A stretch of 64,000 bases of DNA, taken from positions 744,001-808,000 of the forward strand of contig NZ_JACHJV010000001.1 in the NCBI RefSeq assembly GCF_014203855.1. The letters run 5' to 3'. This document shows positions 56,159-64,000 of this stretch, one piece after another. Numbering within the stretch: position 1 is the first letter of the stretch; each line of letters opens with the position of its first letter. The position numbers were made by a program, and so were the translations under genes. This DNA comes from Kitasatospora kifunensis (GTDB lineage: Bacteria; Actinomycetota; Actinomycetes; Streptomycetales; Streptomycetaceae). Below the pieces are notes generated by a model. The model did not search any database and was not told the DNA's origin. It worked only from the letters and a program-made list of their open reading frames with translations.

Positions 56159-56926
56159 CTACTGCGGGGTCACGTAGGCGCCGGAGATCCCGCCGTCCAC
56201 CAGGAAGGTGTTGGCGGTCATGAACGAGGAGTCGTCGCTGGCCAGGAAGGCCACCGCCGCCGCGATCTCGCTCGGCTCGGCGAACCGGCCCAGCGGGATG
56301 TGCACCAGGCGCCGCGCCGCCCGCTCCGGGTCCTTGGCGAAGAGCTCCTGCAGCAGCGGGGTGTTGACCGGCCCGGGGCACAGCGCGTTGACCCGGATCC
56401 CCTCCCGCGCGAACTGCACGCCCAGCTCGCGCGACATCGACAGCACCCCGCCCTTGGAAGCGCTGTAGGAGATCTGCGAGGTGGCCGCACCCATCACCGC
56501 GACGAAGGAGGCGGTGTTGATGATCGAGCCCTTGCCCTGGCGCTGCATGTGCGGGATCGCGTACTTGCAGCAGAGGTAGACGCTGGTCAGGTTGATCTCC
56601 TGGACCCGCTTCCAGGCCTCGAGACCGGTGGTGAGGATCGAGTCGTCCTCGGGCGGGGAGATGCCGGCGTTGTTGAAGGCGATGTCCAGGCGGCCGTACT
56701 CGGCCACCGCCGCCTCGTACATCGCCTTCACCTGCTCCTCGTCGGCGACGTCGGCCCGCACGAAGAGCCCGTCGACCTCCTCGGCGGCCGCCTTGCCGCT
56801 GCGCTCGTCCAGGTCGACGCAGACGACCTTCGCTCCCTCACTCGCCAGGCGCCGGGCGCTGGCCAGGCCGATGCCGCTGCCCGCGCCGGTGATCACGGCC
56901 ACGCGTCCGTCAAGTCGGTAGGTCAT
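56159..56926 (-). CDS. Short-chain dehydrogenase (3-oxoacyl-ACP reductase-like)
   Basis: 255 residues. Classical SDR: nucleotide loop TGAGSGIG, NNAG, catalytic Ser in NTASF, Tyr-x3-Lys in YSASKGG, then PGPVNTP. The ribosome site GGAGGAG overlaps the stop region of the preceding aldehyde dehydrogenase, so the two are coupled. It may oxidise the alcohol group of a gamma-glutamylated amino-alcohol, or another hydroxyl intermediate of the pathway. Confidence 0.92.
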   Translation of the reverse strand: MTYRLDGRVAVITGAGSGIGLASARRLASEGAKVVCVDLDERSGKAAAEEVDGLFVRADVADEEQVKAMYEAAVAEYGRLDIAFNNAGISPPEDDSILTTGLEAWKRVQEINLTSVYLCCKYAIPHMQRQGKGSIINTASFVAVMGAATSQISYSASKGGVLSMSRELGVQFAREGIRVNALCPGPVNTPLLQELFAKDPERAARRLVHIPLGRFAEPSEIAAAVAFLASDDSSFMTANTFLVDGGISGAYVTPQ

Positions 56927-56931
56927 CTGTT

Positions 56932-58314
56932 CTACTCCTCCGTGGAGATGAAGACGTTCTTGGTTTCGGTGAAGGCGTTGAGCGCGTCGGGGCCCAGTTC
57001 ACGACCCAGGCCCGACTGCTTGAACCCGCCGAACGGGGTCGAGTAGCGCACCGAGGAGTGCGAGTTGACCGACAGGTTGCCGGCCTCCACGCCGCGGGCC
57101 ACCCGCAGCGCCCGGCCCAGGTCACGGGTCCAGATCGAGCCGGACAGGCCGTACTCGGTGGCGTTGGCGATCCGCAGCGCATCCGCCTCGTCGGTGAACG
57201 GCAGCACGGCGACCACCGGGCCGAACACCTCCTCGGTGAAGACCCGGGAGCGCTCGTCCACCGGCGCCAGCACGGTGGGCGGGAACCAGAAGCCCTTGCC
57301 GTCGGGAGCCTTGCCCTGCAGGTGAATTGACACGTCGTCAGTCAGGTAGGAGGCGACCCGGGCGTGGTGCGCGGCGGAGATCAGCGGTCCCATCTCGGTC
57401 TCCACCAAGCTCGGGTCACCCACCTTCAGACCGAGCACCGCCGGTTCCAGCAGGGCCAGGAACTCCTCCAGCACCTCCTGCTGGACCAGGATCCGCGAGC
57501 GCGCGCAGCAGTCCTGGCCCGCGTTGTCGAAGACGGCGTACGGCGCGGTGGCGGCCGCCTTGGCGAGGTCGGCGTCGGCGAAGACGATGTTGGCGCTCTT
57601 GCCGCCGAGTTCCAGCGTGACGGGCTTGACCTGCTCCGCGCAGCCGGCGGCGATCTCCTTGCCTACCCTGGTCGAACCGGTGAAGACCACCTTGCGCACG
57701 TCGGGGTGGGTGACGAAGCGGCGGCCGACCACCGGTCCGTACCCGGGCAGGACCTGCAGCACGCCTTCGGGCAGCCCGGCGGCGAGCGCGAGTTCGGCCA
57801 GTCGCAGCGCGGTGAGCGGGGTCAGCTCGGCGGGCTTGAGCACCACCGTGTTGCCGGCCGCCAGCGCCGGGGCCAGGCCCCAAGCGGCGATCGGCATCGG
57901 GAAGTTCCACGGCACGATGATGCCGACCACACCCAGCGGCTCCTGGAAGGTGACGTCGATGCCGCCGGCCACCGGAATCTGCCGGCCGAAGAGCCGCTCG
58001 GGCGCGGCGGCGTAGTAGTCGAGCACGTCACGGGCGTTGCCCGCCTCCCAGCGGGCGTTGCCGATGGTGTGGCCCGCGTTGGTCACCTCCAGCTGGGCCA
58101 GGTGCTCGCGGTCGGCGTCCACGGCGGCCGCGAACGCGCGCAGCAGCCGGGCCCGGTCGGCCGGGCTGACCCGGCGCCAGCCCTCGAAGGCGGCTTTGGC
58201 CCGGGCGATGGCGGCGTCGGTCTCGGCCAGGCCGGCCATCGCCACGGTCTCGATCACCTCCTCGGTGGCCGGGTTGACCACCTCGAAGTGGTCGGCGAGC
58301 TCGGTGGTGGTCAC
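56932..58314 (-). CDS. Aldehyde dehydrogenase, PuuC-like
   Basis: 460 residues from a GTG that overlaps the upstream stop by four bases (GTGA). Catalytic Cys is one of the pair in NAGQDCCARSR, general base Glu in LELGGKSANIV, NAD loop FTGSTRVGKEI, terminal GGFKQSGLGRELG. In gamma-glutamyl pathways such an enzyme converts the gamma-glutamyl aldehyde to the acid. Directly follows the amidotransferase hydrolase gene. Confidence 0.92.
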   Translation of the reverse strand: MTTTELADHFEVVNPATEEVIETVAMAGLAETDAAIARAKAAFEGWRRVSPADRARLLRAFAAAVDADREHLAQLEVTNAGHTIGNARWEAGNARDVLDYYAAAPERLFGRQIPVAGGIDVTFQEPLGVVGIIVPWNFPMPIAAWGLAPALAAGNTVVLKPAELTPLTALRLAELALAAGLPEGVLQVLPGYGPVVGRRFVTHPDVRKVVFTGSTRVGKEIAAGCAEQVKPVTLELGGKSANIVFADADLAKAAATAPYAVFDNAGQDCCARSRILVQQEVLEEFLALLEPAVLGLKVGDPSLVETEMGPLISAAHHARVASYLTDDVSIHLQGKAPDGKGFWFPPTVLAPVDERSRVFTEEVFGPVVAVLPFTDEADALRIANATEYGLSGSIWTRDLGRALRVARGVEAGNLSVNSHSSVRYSTPFGGFKQSGLGRELGPDALNAFTETKNVFISTEE

Positions 58315-59048
58315 GCGCTCTTCTCCTCAAGGGTGTTGACGAAGGATCCGGCAAGGGTGTCGACGAAGGAGCGGAACAGCCGCAGGTCCACCGGGTCGAC
58401 CTCCGGGTGCCACTGAACGCCCAACGCGAAGCGGGCGTCGGGTAGTTCGAGCGCCTCCACGGTGCCGTCCAAGCTCCAGGCCACCGGCCGCAGGCCGGTG
58501 CCGATCCGGTCCACCGCCTGGTGGTGGTAGCAGAGCACCTCGGCCCGTTCACCGAGGATCGCGCCGAGCCGACTGTCCGGCTCGATCCGCACCGCACGGC
58601 CGTTGAAGGTGGCGGGCGCCAGTTGGTGACTCGCCTCGCCGATCCGGTCCGGCAGGTGCTGGACCAGGTCACCGCCGAGCGCCACGTTGAGCACCTGCAT
58701 GCCACGGCAGACCCCGAGTACCGGCAGGTCCGCCGCGAGGGCCGCCCGGAGCAGTGCGAACTCCCAGGCGTCACGGGACTCGTGCGGCGCACCGGTGCGC
58801 GGGTGCGGCTCGGCGCCGTAGCGGGCGGGTGCCACATCGGGTCCGCCCGCCAGCACCAGCCCGTCCAGCCGGTCGAGCAGCCGCGCGGCACCCTCGACGG
58901 GCTGCGGCGGCAGCAACACCGGCACCGCGCCGGCAGCGCTGACCGCAGTGACGTACAACTGCGGGATCAGGGCAGCTGGTTGGTCCCAGACACCCCAGGC
59001 GGCCTGCTCCAGGTAGCTGGTGATCCCCACCAGCGGCGCACCGCTCAC
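58311..59048 (-). CDS. Gamma-glutamyl amide hydrolase, PuuD-like class I amidotransferase
   Basis: 245 residues from a GTG overlapping the glutamine-synthetase-like stop (GTGA). The nucleophile Cys114 lies in GVCRGMQ, and the catalytic His and Glu in VQWHPE; the oxyanion loop is AGGPDV. These peptidase C26 enzymes remove the gamma-glutamyl group from the oxidised product, returning glutamate. Position between ligase and aldehyde dehydrogenase completes the gamma-glutamyl pathway. Confidence 0.93.
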   Translation of the reverse strand: MSGAPLVGITSYLEQAAWGVWDQPAALIPQLYVTAVSAAGAVPVLLPPQPVEGAARLLDRLDGLVLAGGPDVAPARYGAEPHPRTGAPHESRDAWEFALLRAALAADLPVLGVCRGMQVLNVALGGDLVQHLPDRIGEASHQLAPATFNGRAVRIEPDSRLGAILGERAEVLCYHHQAVDRIGTGLRPVAWSLDGTVEALELPDARFALGVQWHPEVDPVDLRLFRSFVDTLAGSFVNTLEEKSA

Positions 59049-60403
59049 AGCCGCTCGAATCCGCGCCGGCGCTCCCAGTCGGTCACCGCCGACTCGAAGG
59101 CGGCCAGCTCGACGCGTCCGGCGTGGGTGTAGTGGCGCACCACGTCCTTGCCGAAGGCCAGTGCGGCGATCTCGCTGGCCTCGAAGGCGGCCACCGCCTC
59201 GCGCAGCGTGGCCGGCACCCTGGGCGCGTCCGAGACATAGGCGTTTCCGGTGAACTCATCTTCCAGCGCCAGCTGTTGCTCGACGCCGTGCAGACCGGCC
59301 GCGATCAGCGCGGCGACCGCGAGATAGGGGTTGACGTCGCCACCCGGCACCCGGTTCTCGAAGCGCAGCGAGGAGCCGTGGCCCACCACCCGCAGCGCGC
59401 AGGACCGGTTGTCGCGGCCCCAGGCGATCGCGGTGGGCGCGAAGCTGCCGGGCACGTAGCGCTTGTAGGAGTTGACGGTCGGGGCGAGCAGCAGCGCGAA
59501 GTCTGCGAGGCAGGCGAGTTGCCCTGCCAGGAAGTGCTCCATCAGCGGCGAGAAGCCGTGCGGCCCCTCCCCCGCCATGACCGGCGTGCCCGCCTCGTCA
59601 CGCAGACTCAGGTGGATGTGGCAGGAGTTGCCCTCGCGCTCGTTGTACTTGGCCATGAAGGTCAGGCTGACGCCCTCCTGCGCCGCGATCTCCTTGGACC
59701 CGGTCTTGTAGACCACGTGGTCGTCACAGGTCTTCAGCGCGGTGGCGTATTTGAAGGCGATCTCGTGCTGGCCGAGGTTGCACTCGCCCTTGGCCGACTC
59801 CACCGTGAGCCCGGCACCGGTCATCTCCCGACGCAGCCTGCGCAGCAGCGGCTCGACCCGCGCGGTGCCCAGGATCGAGTAGTCCACGTTGTACTGGTTG
59901 ACCGGGGTGAGCTGGTGGTAGTCCTTGTCCCAGGCCTGCTCGTAGCTGTCCCGGAACACGATGAACTCCAACTCGGTTCCCACGTAGGCCTGCCAGCCGT
60001 AGCCGGCGAGCCGGTCCAGCTGCCGCTGCAGGATCTGCCGGGGCGAGACGGCCACCGGGGTGCCGTCGTGCTGGGCCAGGTCGCACTGCACCATCGCGGT
60101 ACCCGGGTGCCAGGGGACCAGCCGCAGCGTCTCCAGGTCGGGCACCATGGCCAGGTCGCCGTAGCCGTTCTCCCAGGAGGAGACCTCGTAGCCGTCGACG
60201 GTGTTCATCTCGACGTCCACCGCGAGCAGGTAGCCGCAGCCCTCGGCGGCCTGCCCGAGCACGTCGGTGAGGAAGTAGTCGGCGTCCAGCCGCTTGCCCT
60301 GCAACCGGCCCTGCATGTCGGTGATGGCCAGCACGACGGTGTCGATGCTGCCGTCGGCGACACGGGCGCGGAGCTGATCGAGCGTCAGTCGTGTGCTGCT
60401 CAT
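59045..60403 (-). CDS. Glutamine-synthetase-like gamma-glutamyl amine ligase (GlnA3/GlnA4 type)
   Basis: 452 residues, type I glutamine synthetase fold. The N-terminal beta-grasp (VVLAITDMQGRLQGKR) replaces the Asp50-type latch of true GlnA. Metal and ATP sites are visible in GTELEF, ECNLGQHEIAF, SCHIHLSL and the Arg site NRSCALRVVG, FENRVPG. The adenylylation loop is absent. In S. coelicolor, relatives GlnA3 and GlnA4 attach glutamate to polyamines or ethanolamine. ATGA overlap with the permease upstream. The alcohol dehydrogenases in this operon favour an amino-alcohol (inference). Confidence 0.92.
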   Translation of the reverse strand: MSSTRLTLDQLRARVADGSIDTVVLAITDMQGRLQGKRLDADYFLTDVLGQAAEGCGYLLAVDVEMNTVDGYEVSSWENGYGDLAMVPDLETLRLVPWHPGTAMVQCDLAQHDGTPVAVSPRQILQRQLDRLAGYGWQAYVGTELEFIVFRDSYEQAWDKDYHQLTPVNQYNVDYSILGTARVEPLLRRLRREMTGAGLTVESAKGECNLGQHEIAFKYATALKTCDDHVVYKTGSKEIAAQEGVSLTFMAKYNEREGNSCHIHLSLRDEAGTPVMAGEGPHGFSPLMEHFLAGQLACLADFALLLAPTVNSYKRYVPGSFAPTAIAWGRDNRSCALRVVGHGSSLRFENRVPGGDVNPYLAVAALIAAGLHGVEQQLALEDEFTGNAYVSDAPRVPATLREAVAAFEASEIAALAFGKDVVRHYTHAGRVELAAFESAVTDWERRRGFERL

Positions 60404-62064
60404 CCGCTCTCCTCCTCATTGGTCGGGGCGGGAATTGGGTCGTAAGTCGGGTCGTGAGTGGGGGCGGCCACGGCATCGGGGACCGGTTCCCCCGCCTCGT
60501 GGATGCGCGGGCCGGTGAACCAGCGCCGGGCCGAGGCGAACCACCAGACGGCCGCGAAGCCGAGCACCACCGCGATGGCGAGGCTGGTGTAGTTGAAGTT
60601 CTTGGCGGTGATCGGGCTCAGCGTGGGCAGCATGAAGAGCACCGTGATCAGCGCGGTCCACCCGACGGCGGCGATGCCGATCGGCCGGCTCCACCGCCCC
60701 AGGTGCCACGGGCCGCGCTTGAAGTCCGCGCCCTGGCGCAGCCGCAGGTAGACCGGGATCACATAGGCGAGGTAGAGCCCGATCACCGAGACCGAGGTGA
60801 CGGCGGCGAAGGCGGTGGAGTTCCACAGCGCCGGAAGCCCGAGCAGGAAGGCGCCGCCGGTGCCCAGCCAGATCGCGTTGTTCGGGGTCTGGGTACGCGG
60901 GTCGATCCGGTGCCACAGCCGCGATCCCGGCAGCGCGCCGTCCCGCGAGAATGCGTACACCATACGGGAGTTGGCGGTGACCGAGGCCATCCCGCAGAAG
61001 AACTGGGCGCCGATCACGATCAGCAGCAGGAGCTCGGCGCCGCCACGGCCGATCGCGTCCAGGAAGATCTGCGCGGGCGGCTGGCCGGTGGCGCTGTTCA
61101 CCTCGCCGTCGTAGTCCTGGATGGCGAAGGTCAGGCCGAGCAGCAGGATCCACCCGGCGACCAGGGAGACCAGGATCGAGTTGACGATGCCGCGCGGCCC
61201 GGACCGGGCCGCGTCCCTGGTCTCCTCGGTCATGTGGGCCGAGGCGTCATAGCCGGTGAGGGTGTACTGCGCCATCAGCAGGCCGAGCATGGCCACGTAG
61301 AACGAGCTGTGGAAGCCGGTCTGGTTGACGAAGTGCCCGAAGACGAAGGCCGCCGAGGCGTGGTGGTGCGGCAGCAGGGCCAACGCGCCCACGATGATCG
61401 CCACACCGAGCAGGTGCCACCAGACGCTGACGGTGTTGAACAGCGCCACCAGCCGCACCCCGAAGCTGTTCAGCAGCCCGTGCAGCAGCAGGATCACGGC
61501 GAAGATCTCCACCGTGTGCGGAGCCGTGGCCGGGTAGCCGAAGCGCAGGTCGAGCAGCGCGTTGGTGAAGGTGGCCGCGCCGTAGTCCACGCTCGCGGTC
61601 ACCGCGACCTGCCCGAGGAAGTTGCACCAACCGGTGAACCAGCTCGCGGCCGGCGCGTTGCCGCGCGAGAGCTTGGCCGCCCAGTAGTAGAGACCACCGG
61701 CGGTCGGGTAGGCGGAGCAGATCTCGGCCATCGCCAGGCCCACGCAGAGCGTCATGGCGCCCACCAGCGGCCAGCCCCAGGTGATCAGTGCGGGGCCGCC
61801 GGTGACCATGCCGAAGCCGTAGAGGGTCAGACAGCCGGACAGGATCGAGACGATCGAGAAGGAGACGGCAAAATTCGAGAATCCGGAGAGCGAGCGGGCC
61901 AGCTCCTGGGTGTAGCCCAGCTCGCGCAGCCGCTGCTCATCAGCGGAGACACCGGCGGCGGCGTCAGTCGAGCCACCGGCGGAGACGGCAGCGGAAACAT
62001 CGGAGGAAAGCGCGTGCAACACAGGTGGGGGAACCTGGTCGACGGGTGACTGCTCGGAGGTCAT
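60400..62064 (-). CDS. APC-family amine/amino acid permease
   Basis: 554 residues from the ATG at 62064, about twelve membrane segments. The first reads FSNFAVSFSIVSILSGCLTL, followed by the APC signature AEICSAYPTAGGLYYWAA. It belongs to the GABA-permease-like group. The N-terminus is a 45-residue Ala/Ser/Asp-rich tail and the C-terminus is Pro/Thr/Asp-rich, both cytoplasmic. First gene of the operon, overlapping the ligase start by ATGA, so import and gamma-glutamylation are coupled. Confidence 0.92.
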   Translation of the reverse strand: MTSEQSPVDQVPPPVLHALSSDVSAAVSAGGSTDAAAGVSADEQRLRELGYTQELARSLSGFSNFAVSFSIVSILSGCLTLYGFGMVTGGPALITWGWPLVGAMTLCVGLAMAEICSAYPTAGGLYYWAAKLSRGNAPAASWFTGWCNFLGQVAVTASVDYGAATFTNALLDLRFGYPATAPHTVEIFAVILLLHGLLNSFGVRLVALFNTVSVWWHLLGVAIIVGALALLPHHHASAAFVFGHFVNQTGFHSSFYVAMLGLLMAQYTLTGYDASAHMTEETRDAARSGPRGIVNSILVSLVAGWILLLGLTFAIQDYDGEVNSATGQPPAQIFLDAIGRGGAELLLLIVIGAQFFCGMASVTANSRMVYAFSRDGALPGSRLWHRIDPRTQTPNNAIWLGTGGAFLLGLPALWNSTAFAAVTSVSVIGLYLAYVIPVYLRLRQGADFKRGPWHLGRWSRPIGIAAVGWTALITVLFMLPTLSPITAKNFNYTSLAIAVVLGFAAVWWFASARRWFTGPRIHEAGEPVPDAVAAPTHDPTYDPIPAPTNEEESG

Positions 62065-62291
62065 GCGCACCCCTTGGGGGTTCGGTGGGGGATCCGAAAC
62101 GTGCGCCCACGGCGTTGTGGCCACCAATGGCCCGGAAGTAGACCATTGGCGTACCGCGCATGATTCCGACTCCGCCAGCACCACGTCAAGAGGGACCGCC
62201 GCTTCTCGTACGAGTACCCAGCCTGGACATCCGGGTACCCAGCTTGGGCATCCACTGATCACGGCGGCTCGCACCTCGGTACGATTTCCGG
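62065..62291. promoter_or_regulatory. Divergent promoter region of the permease operon and FadR-type gene
   Basis: 227 bases with no gene. CCAATGG (62124-62130) and CCATTGG (62143-62149) form an inverted repeat with a 12-base spacer 60-86 bases from the permease start. GTACCCAGCCTGGACATCC (62214-62232) is repeated with two changes at 62235-62253, a 21-base period, 39 bases before the regulator start. Both are candidate regulator sites. Confidence 0.55.
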
Positions 62292-63038
62292 GTGGAGCTT
62301 GCAGGCGGCAGCGACCCGCGGATGGACTGGCAGGGCGGCGCGATCTTCCGCCCCGTCAGGACCGGCAACGCCTTCGAGGAGACCGTCGAGCGGATCCTGG
62401 AGGCCGTGAAGCTCGGCGTCTTCGGCTACGGAGACCGCCTGCCCGCCGAGCGCGAGCTGGCCGTGCGGCTCGGCATCAGCCGCGAGACGCTGCGCGAGGC
62501 GATCCGCTCGCTCCAGGAGGCGGGCTGCGTGGAGTCCCGCCGCGGCCGCTACGGCGGCACCTTCGTCACCTACCGCCTGCCCGCCCCCGACCTGGGCGAA
62601 CTGCGCCGCGCCGTCCAGGACATGGGCACCGAGCTGGAGGACGCGCTGACCTACCGGATGGTGCTGGAGACCGGTGCCGCCGAGCAGGCCGCCCGGCGCG
62701 ACCTGACCGCGGACCAGCGCGCCTACCTGGAGTTGCGGCTGGCCGAACTCGAGGGCGCCGACACCGAGGAGTACCGCCGGCTCGACTCCCGGTTCCACCT
62801 GGCGATCGCCGAGCTGACCGGCTCGCACTCACTGGCGGCCGGAGTGGCCGAGAGCCGGATGCGGCTCAACGACCTGCTGAACGCGATACCCGTGCTGGAG
62901 CGCAACATCGAGCACGCCTGCGTGCAGCACCGCGCGATGGCCGAGGCGATCCTGGCCGGGGACGTCGCGGGGGCCCGCCGCTCGACCGAGGAGCACCTGG
63001 CAGCCACGGCCGCACTGCTGCGCGGCTTCCTCGGCTGA
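62292..63038 (+). CDS. GntR-family regulator, FadR/FCD type
   Basis: 248 residues. Winged HTH at about 30-85 (GDRLPAERELAVRLGISRET, then LREAIRSLQEAGCVESRRGRYGGTFV), then an all-helical FCD ligand domain (RMVLETGAAEQAA, SRFHLAIAELTGS, ERNIEHACVQHRAMAEAI with metal-binding His). Start taken at the GTG; an ATG ten codons later is possible because neither has a strong ribosome site. Divergent from the amine catabolic operon, which it probably represses until a pathway metabolite binds. Confidence 0.9.
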   Translation: MELAGGSDPRMDWQGGAIFRPVRTGNAFEETVERILEAVKLGVFGYGDRLPAERELAVRLGISRETLREAIRSLQEAGCVESRRGRYGGTFVTYRLPAPDLGELRRAVQDMGTELEDALTYRMVLETGAAEQAARRDLTADQRAYLELRLAELEGADTEEYRRLDSRFHLAIAELTGSHSLAAGVAESRMRLNDLLNAIPVLERNIEHACVQHRAMAEAILAGDVAGARRSTEEHLAATAALLRGFLG

Positions 63039-63071
63039 CCCCGGGCGCCCCTGGAGCAGCCACACCCAGCT

Positions 63072-63097
63072 GACCCCGGGCCCCTTTGGGGCGGGTC
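63072..63097. terminator. Hairpin at the end of convergent genes
   Basis: GACCC-CGG-GCCCC pairs with GGGGC-GGGTC around a TTT loop, leaving a small bulge. It ends on the stop codon of the DUF4389 gene and follows the FadR-type gene by 33 bases. Confidence 0.6.
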
Positions 63098-63894
63098 TAG
63101 CGGGCCGGCGCGGTGTTGATCGTGTCGTTCGGGCCGTTGTCGAAGTCCGCGTTGTCGGCGGTGATGTGGCCCGCCAGCCCGAGCACCAGGAAGGCGGCCA
63201 GCAGCACCTTGCCCAGCGTGCTGAGCACCAGCGGCCGGGTGGCCGAGGCCGCCGGCTCGCCGCCGGGCAGCGGTTCCTCGCCGAACAGGCCCTTCGGGTA
63301 GGCGGAGGTCAGCATCAGCACATAGGCGTAGAAGCGCATCCGGTAGCGCAGGTAGGCGGCCGTCGCCTCGAAGACCGGGCGCGGCATCCGCCCGGCGATC
63401 AGCACCCAGAGCCAGATGAAGAAGCAGAGCACGAACCAGCCGGTGCCGAGCAGGCTGCTGACGATGGCCGCCGGGATCAGCAGGATCAGCCGGAAGAAGA
63501 CCGCCACCCGGTTCAGATGCCCCGGCCGCACCTGCACCAGCACCGGGAAGTCGGGACGCTGGCGCAGCGAGAAGGGCGGATAGCTGTCGATCAGCAGGCT
63601 CGCGCTGGCGATCACCCTGGTGTCGTAGCCCAGGTAGTCGATCAGGTACCGGGCGATCGGGCCGGGCAGCCGGGCGGTGACGAGCGCGGCGAACCAGCCG
63701 ATCACGACCGCGAAGAAGGCGACCACCGAGAGCACCCACAGGACGATCGCCTGCGGCACCAGCAGCAGCCAGCGGAAGAACACGGTGAGCCGGCGCTGTC
63801 GACCGGGCTCCGGGATGTCCAGGATCGGCAGGAACTCCGGCGGGCCGGTCTCCACCGGCATCGTCCAACCGCCCGGGCCCGGCGTCTGCGCCAT
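63097..63894 (-). CDS. DUF4389 integral membrane protein
   Basis: 265 residues. Two tandem DUF4389 units, each with paired membrane helices and a conserved R-x-x-V-F-F-R (RLTVFFRWLLLVPQAIVLWV and RVAVFFRLILLIPAAIVSSL). A further C-terminal membrane helix (LLAAFLVLGLAGHI) follows, then a short Asp/Asn-rich tail. Common in actinobacteria; function unknown. Convergent with the FadR-type gene. The 106 bases after its start to the window end hold nothing recognisable. Confidence 0.88.
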   Translation of the reverse strand: MAQTPGPGGWTMPVETGPPEFLPILDIPEPGRQRRLTVFFRWLLLVPQAIVLWVLSVVAFFAVVIGWFAALVTARLPGPIARYLIDYLGYDTRVIASASLLIDSYPPFSLRQRPDFPVLVQVRPGHLNRVAVFFRLILLIPAAIVSSLLGTGWFVLCFFIWLWVLIAGRMPRPVFEATAAYLRYRMRFYAYVLMLTSAYPKGLFGEEPLPGGEPAASATRPLVLSTLGKVLLAAFLVLGLAGHITADNADFDNGPNDTINTAPAR

Positions 63895-64000
63895 GGCGTG
63901 CTCCTTCGACTCGCAGCCGACTCCTCCTCAGAACCCTGACAGCCGGGCCGCCGTCCGGCATCTCCACGACGCCGGACGAGGCAGGCCCGGCGGATCCGCG

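Overview
The window is about 64 kb of very GC-rich chromosome from a filamentous actinomycete, most likely Streptomyces or Kitasatospora. The evidence is the strong G/C bias at third codon positions, GTG starts, GGAGG-type ribosome sites, tight ATGA/GTGA gene overlaps, a secondary-metabolite cluster with an MbtH protein, and conserved families such as DUF3515, YceI and MoxR/CoxE. No phage, insertion sequence, CRISPR array or rRNA was seen. One tRNA is present, an initiator tRNA-fMet.

1-13.4 kb is a sugar-utilisation locus whose parts fit stepwise breakdown of high-mannose N-glycans. It holds a secreted GH18 endo-beta-N-acetylglucosaminidase-like enzyme, two different GH38 alpha-mannosidases (one cut by the window edge), a GH5 enzyme resembling the beta-mannosidases that split the Man-beta-1,4-GlcNAc core, a carbohydrate ABC importer (binding protein and two permeases, no ATPase), a ROK sugar kinase and a LacI repressor with two candidate operators. 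The tRNA, a strong hairpin, a decapitated TetR remnant and an aldo/keto reductase follow.

15.4-26.8 kb is the most notable region. It encodes MbtH, a cytochrome P450 and a dimodular NRPS of order A(N-MT)-PCP-C-A-PCP-reductase. A DMATS-type indole prenyltransferase is divergent from these, and a LuxR-type regulator with an unphosphorylatable receiver lies beyond it. This enzyme set matches the teleocidin (Tle), pendolmycin (Mpn) and lyngbyatoxin (Ltx) pathways. The NRPS would make N-methyl-Val-tryptophanol, the P450 would close the nine-membered indolactam ring and the prenyltransferase would prenylate the indole. No C-methyltransferase like TleD is present.

27-48.8 kb is mostly housekeeping and accessory genes. 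They include a secreted S33 aminopeptidase, a MoxR/VWA pair, LysR with a SnoaL-like protein, a xylose-type ABC importer, a beta-lactamase-like/GNAT/lytic transglycosylase operon, YceI, DUF3515, a LacI regulator followed by a 7-bp repeat array, an SDR/TetR pair with two near-perfect operators, PadR, a 2,4-dienoyl-CoA reductase, and a divergent HxlR/flavodoxin-like quinone reductase pair.

48.8-53.3 kb carries two tandem paralogous receptor Ser/Thr kinases with low-complexity linkers and a conserved extracellular domain. 53.4-63.0 kb is a gamma-glutamyl amine catabolic operon: permease, glutamine-synthetase-like ligase, class I amidotransferase hydrolase, two aldehyde dehydrogenases, an SDR and a Zn alcohol dehydrogenase. 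It is divergent from a FadR-type regulator. The alcohol dehydrogenases suggest an amino-alcohol such as ethanolamine as substrate at least as much as a polyamine. A DUF4389 membrane protein closes the window.
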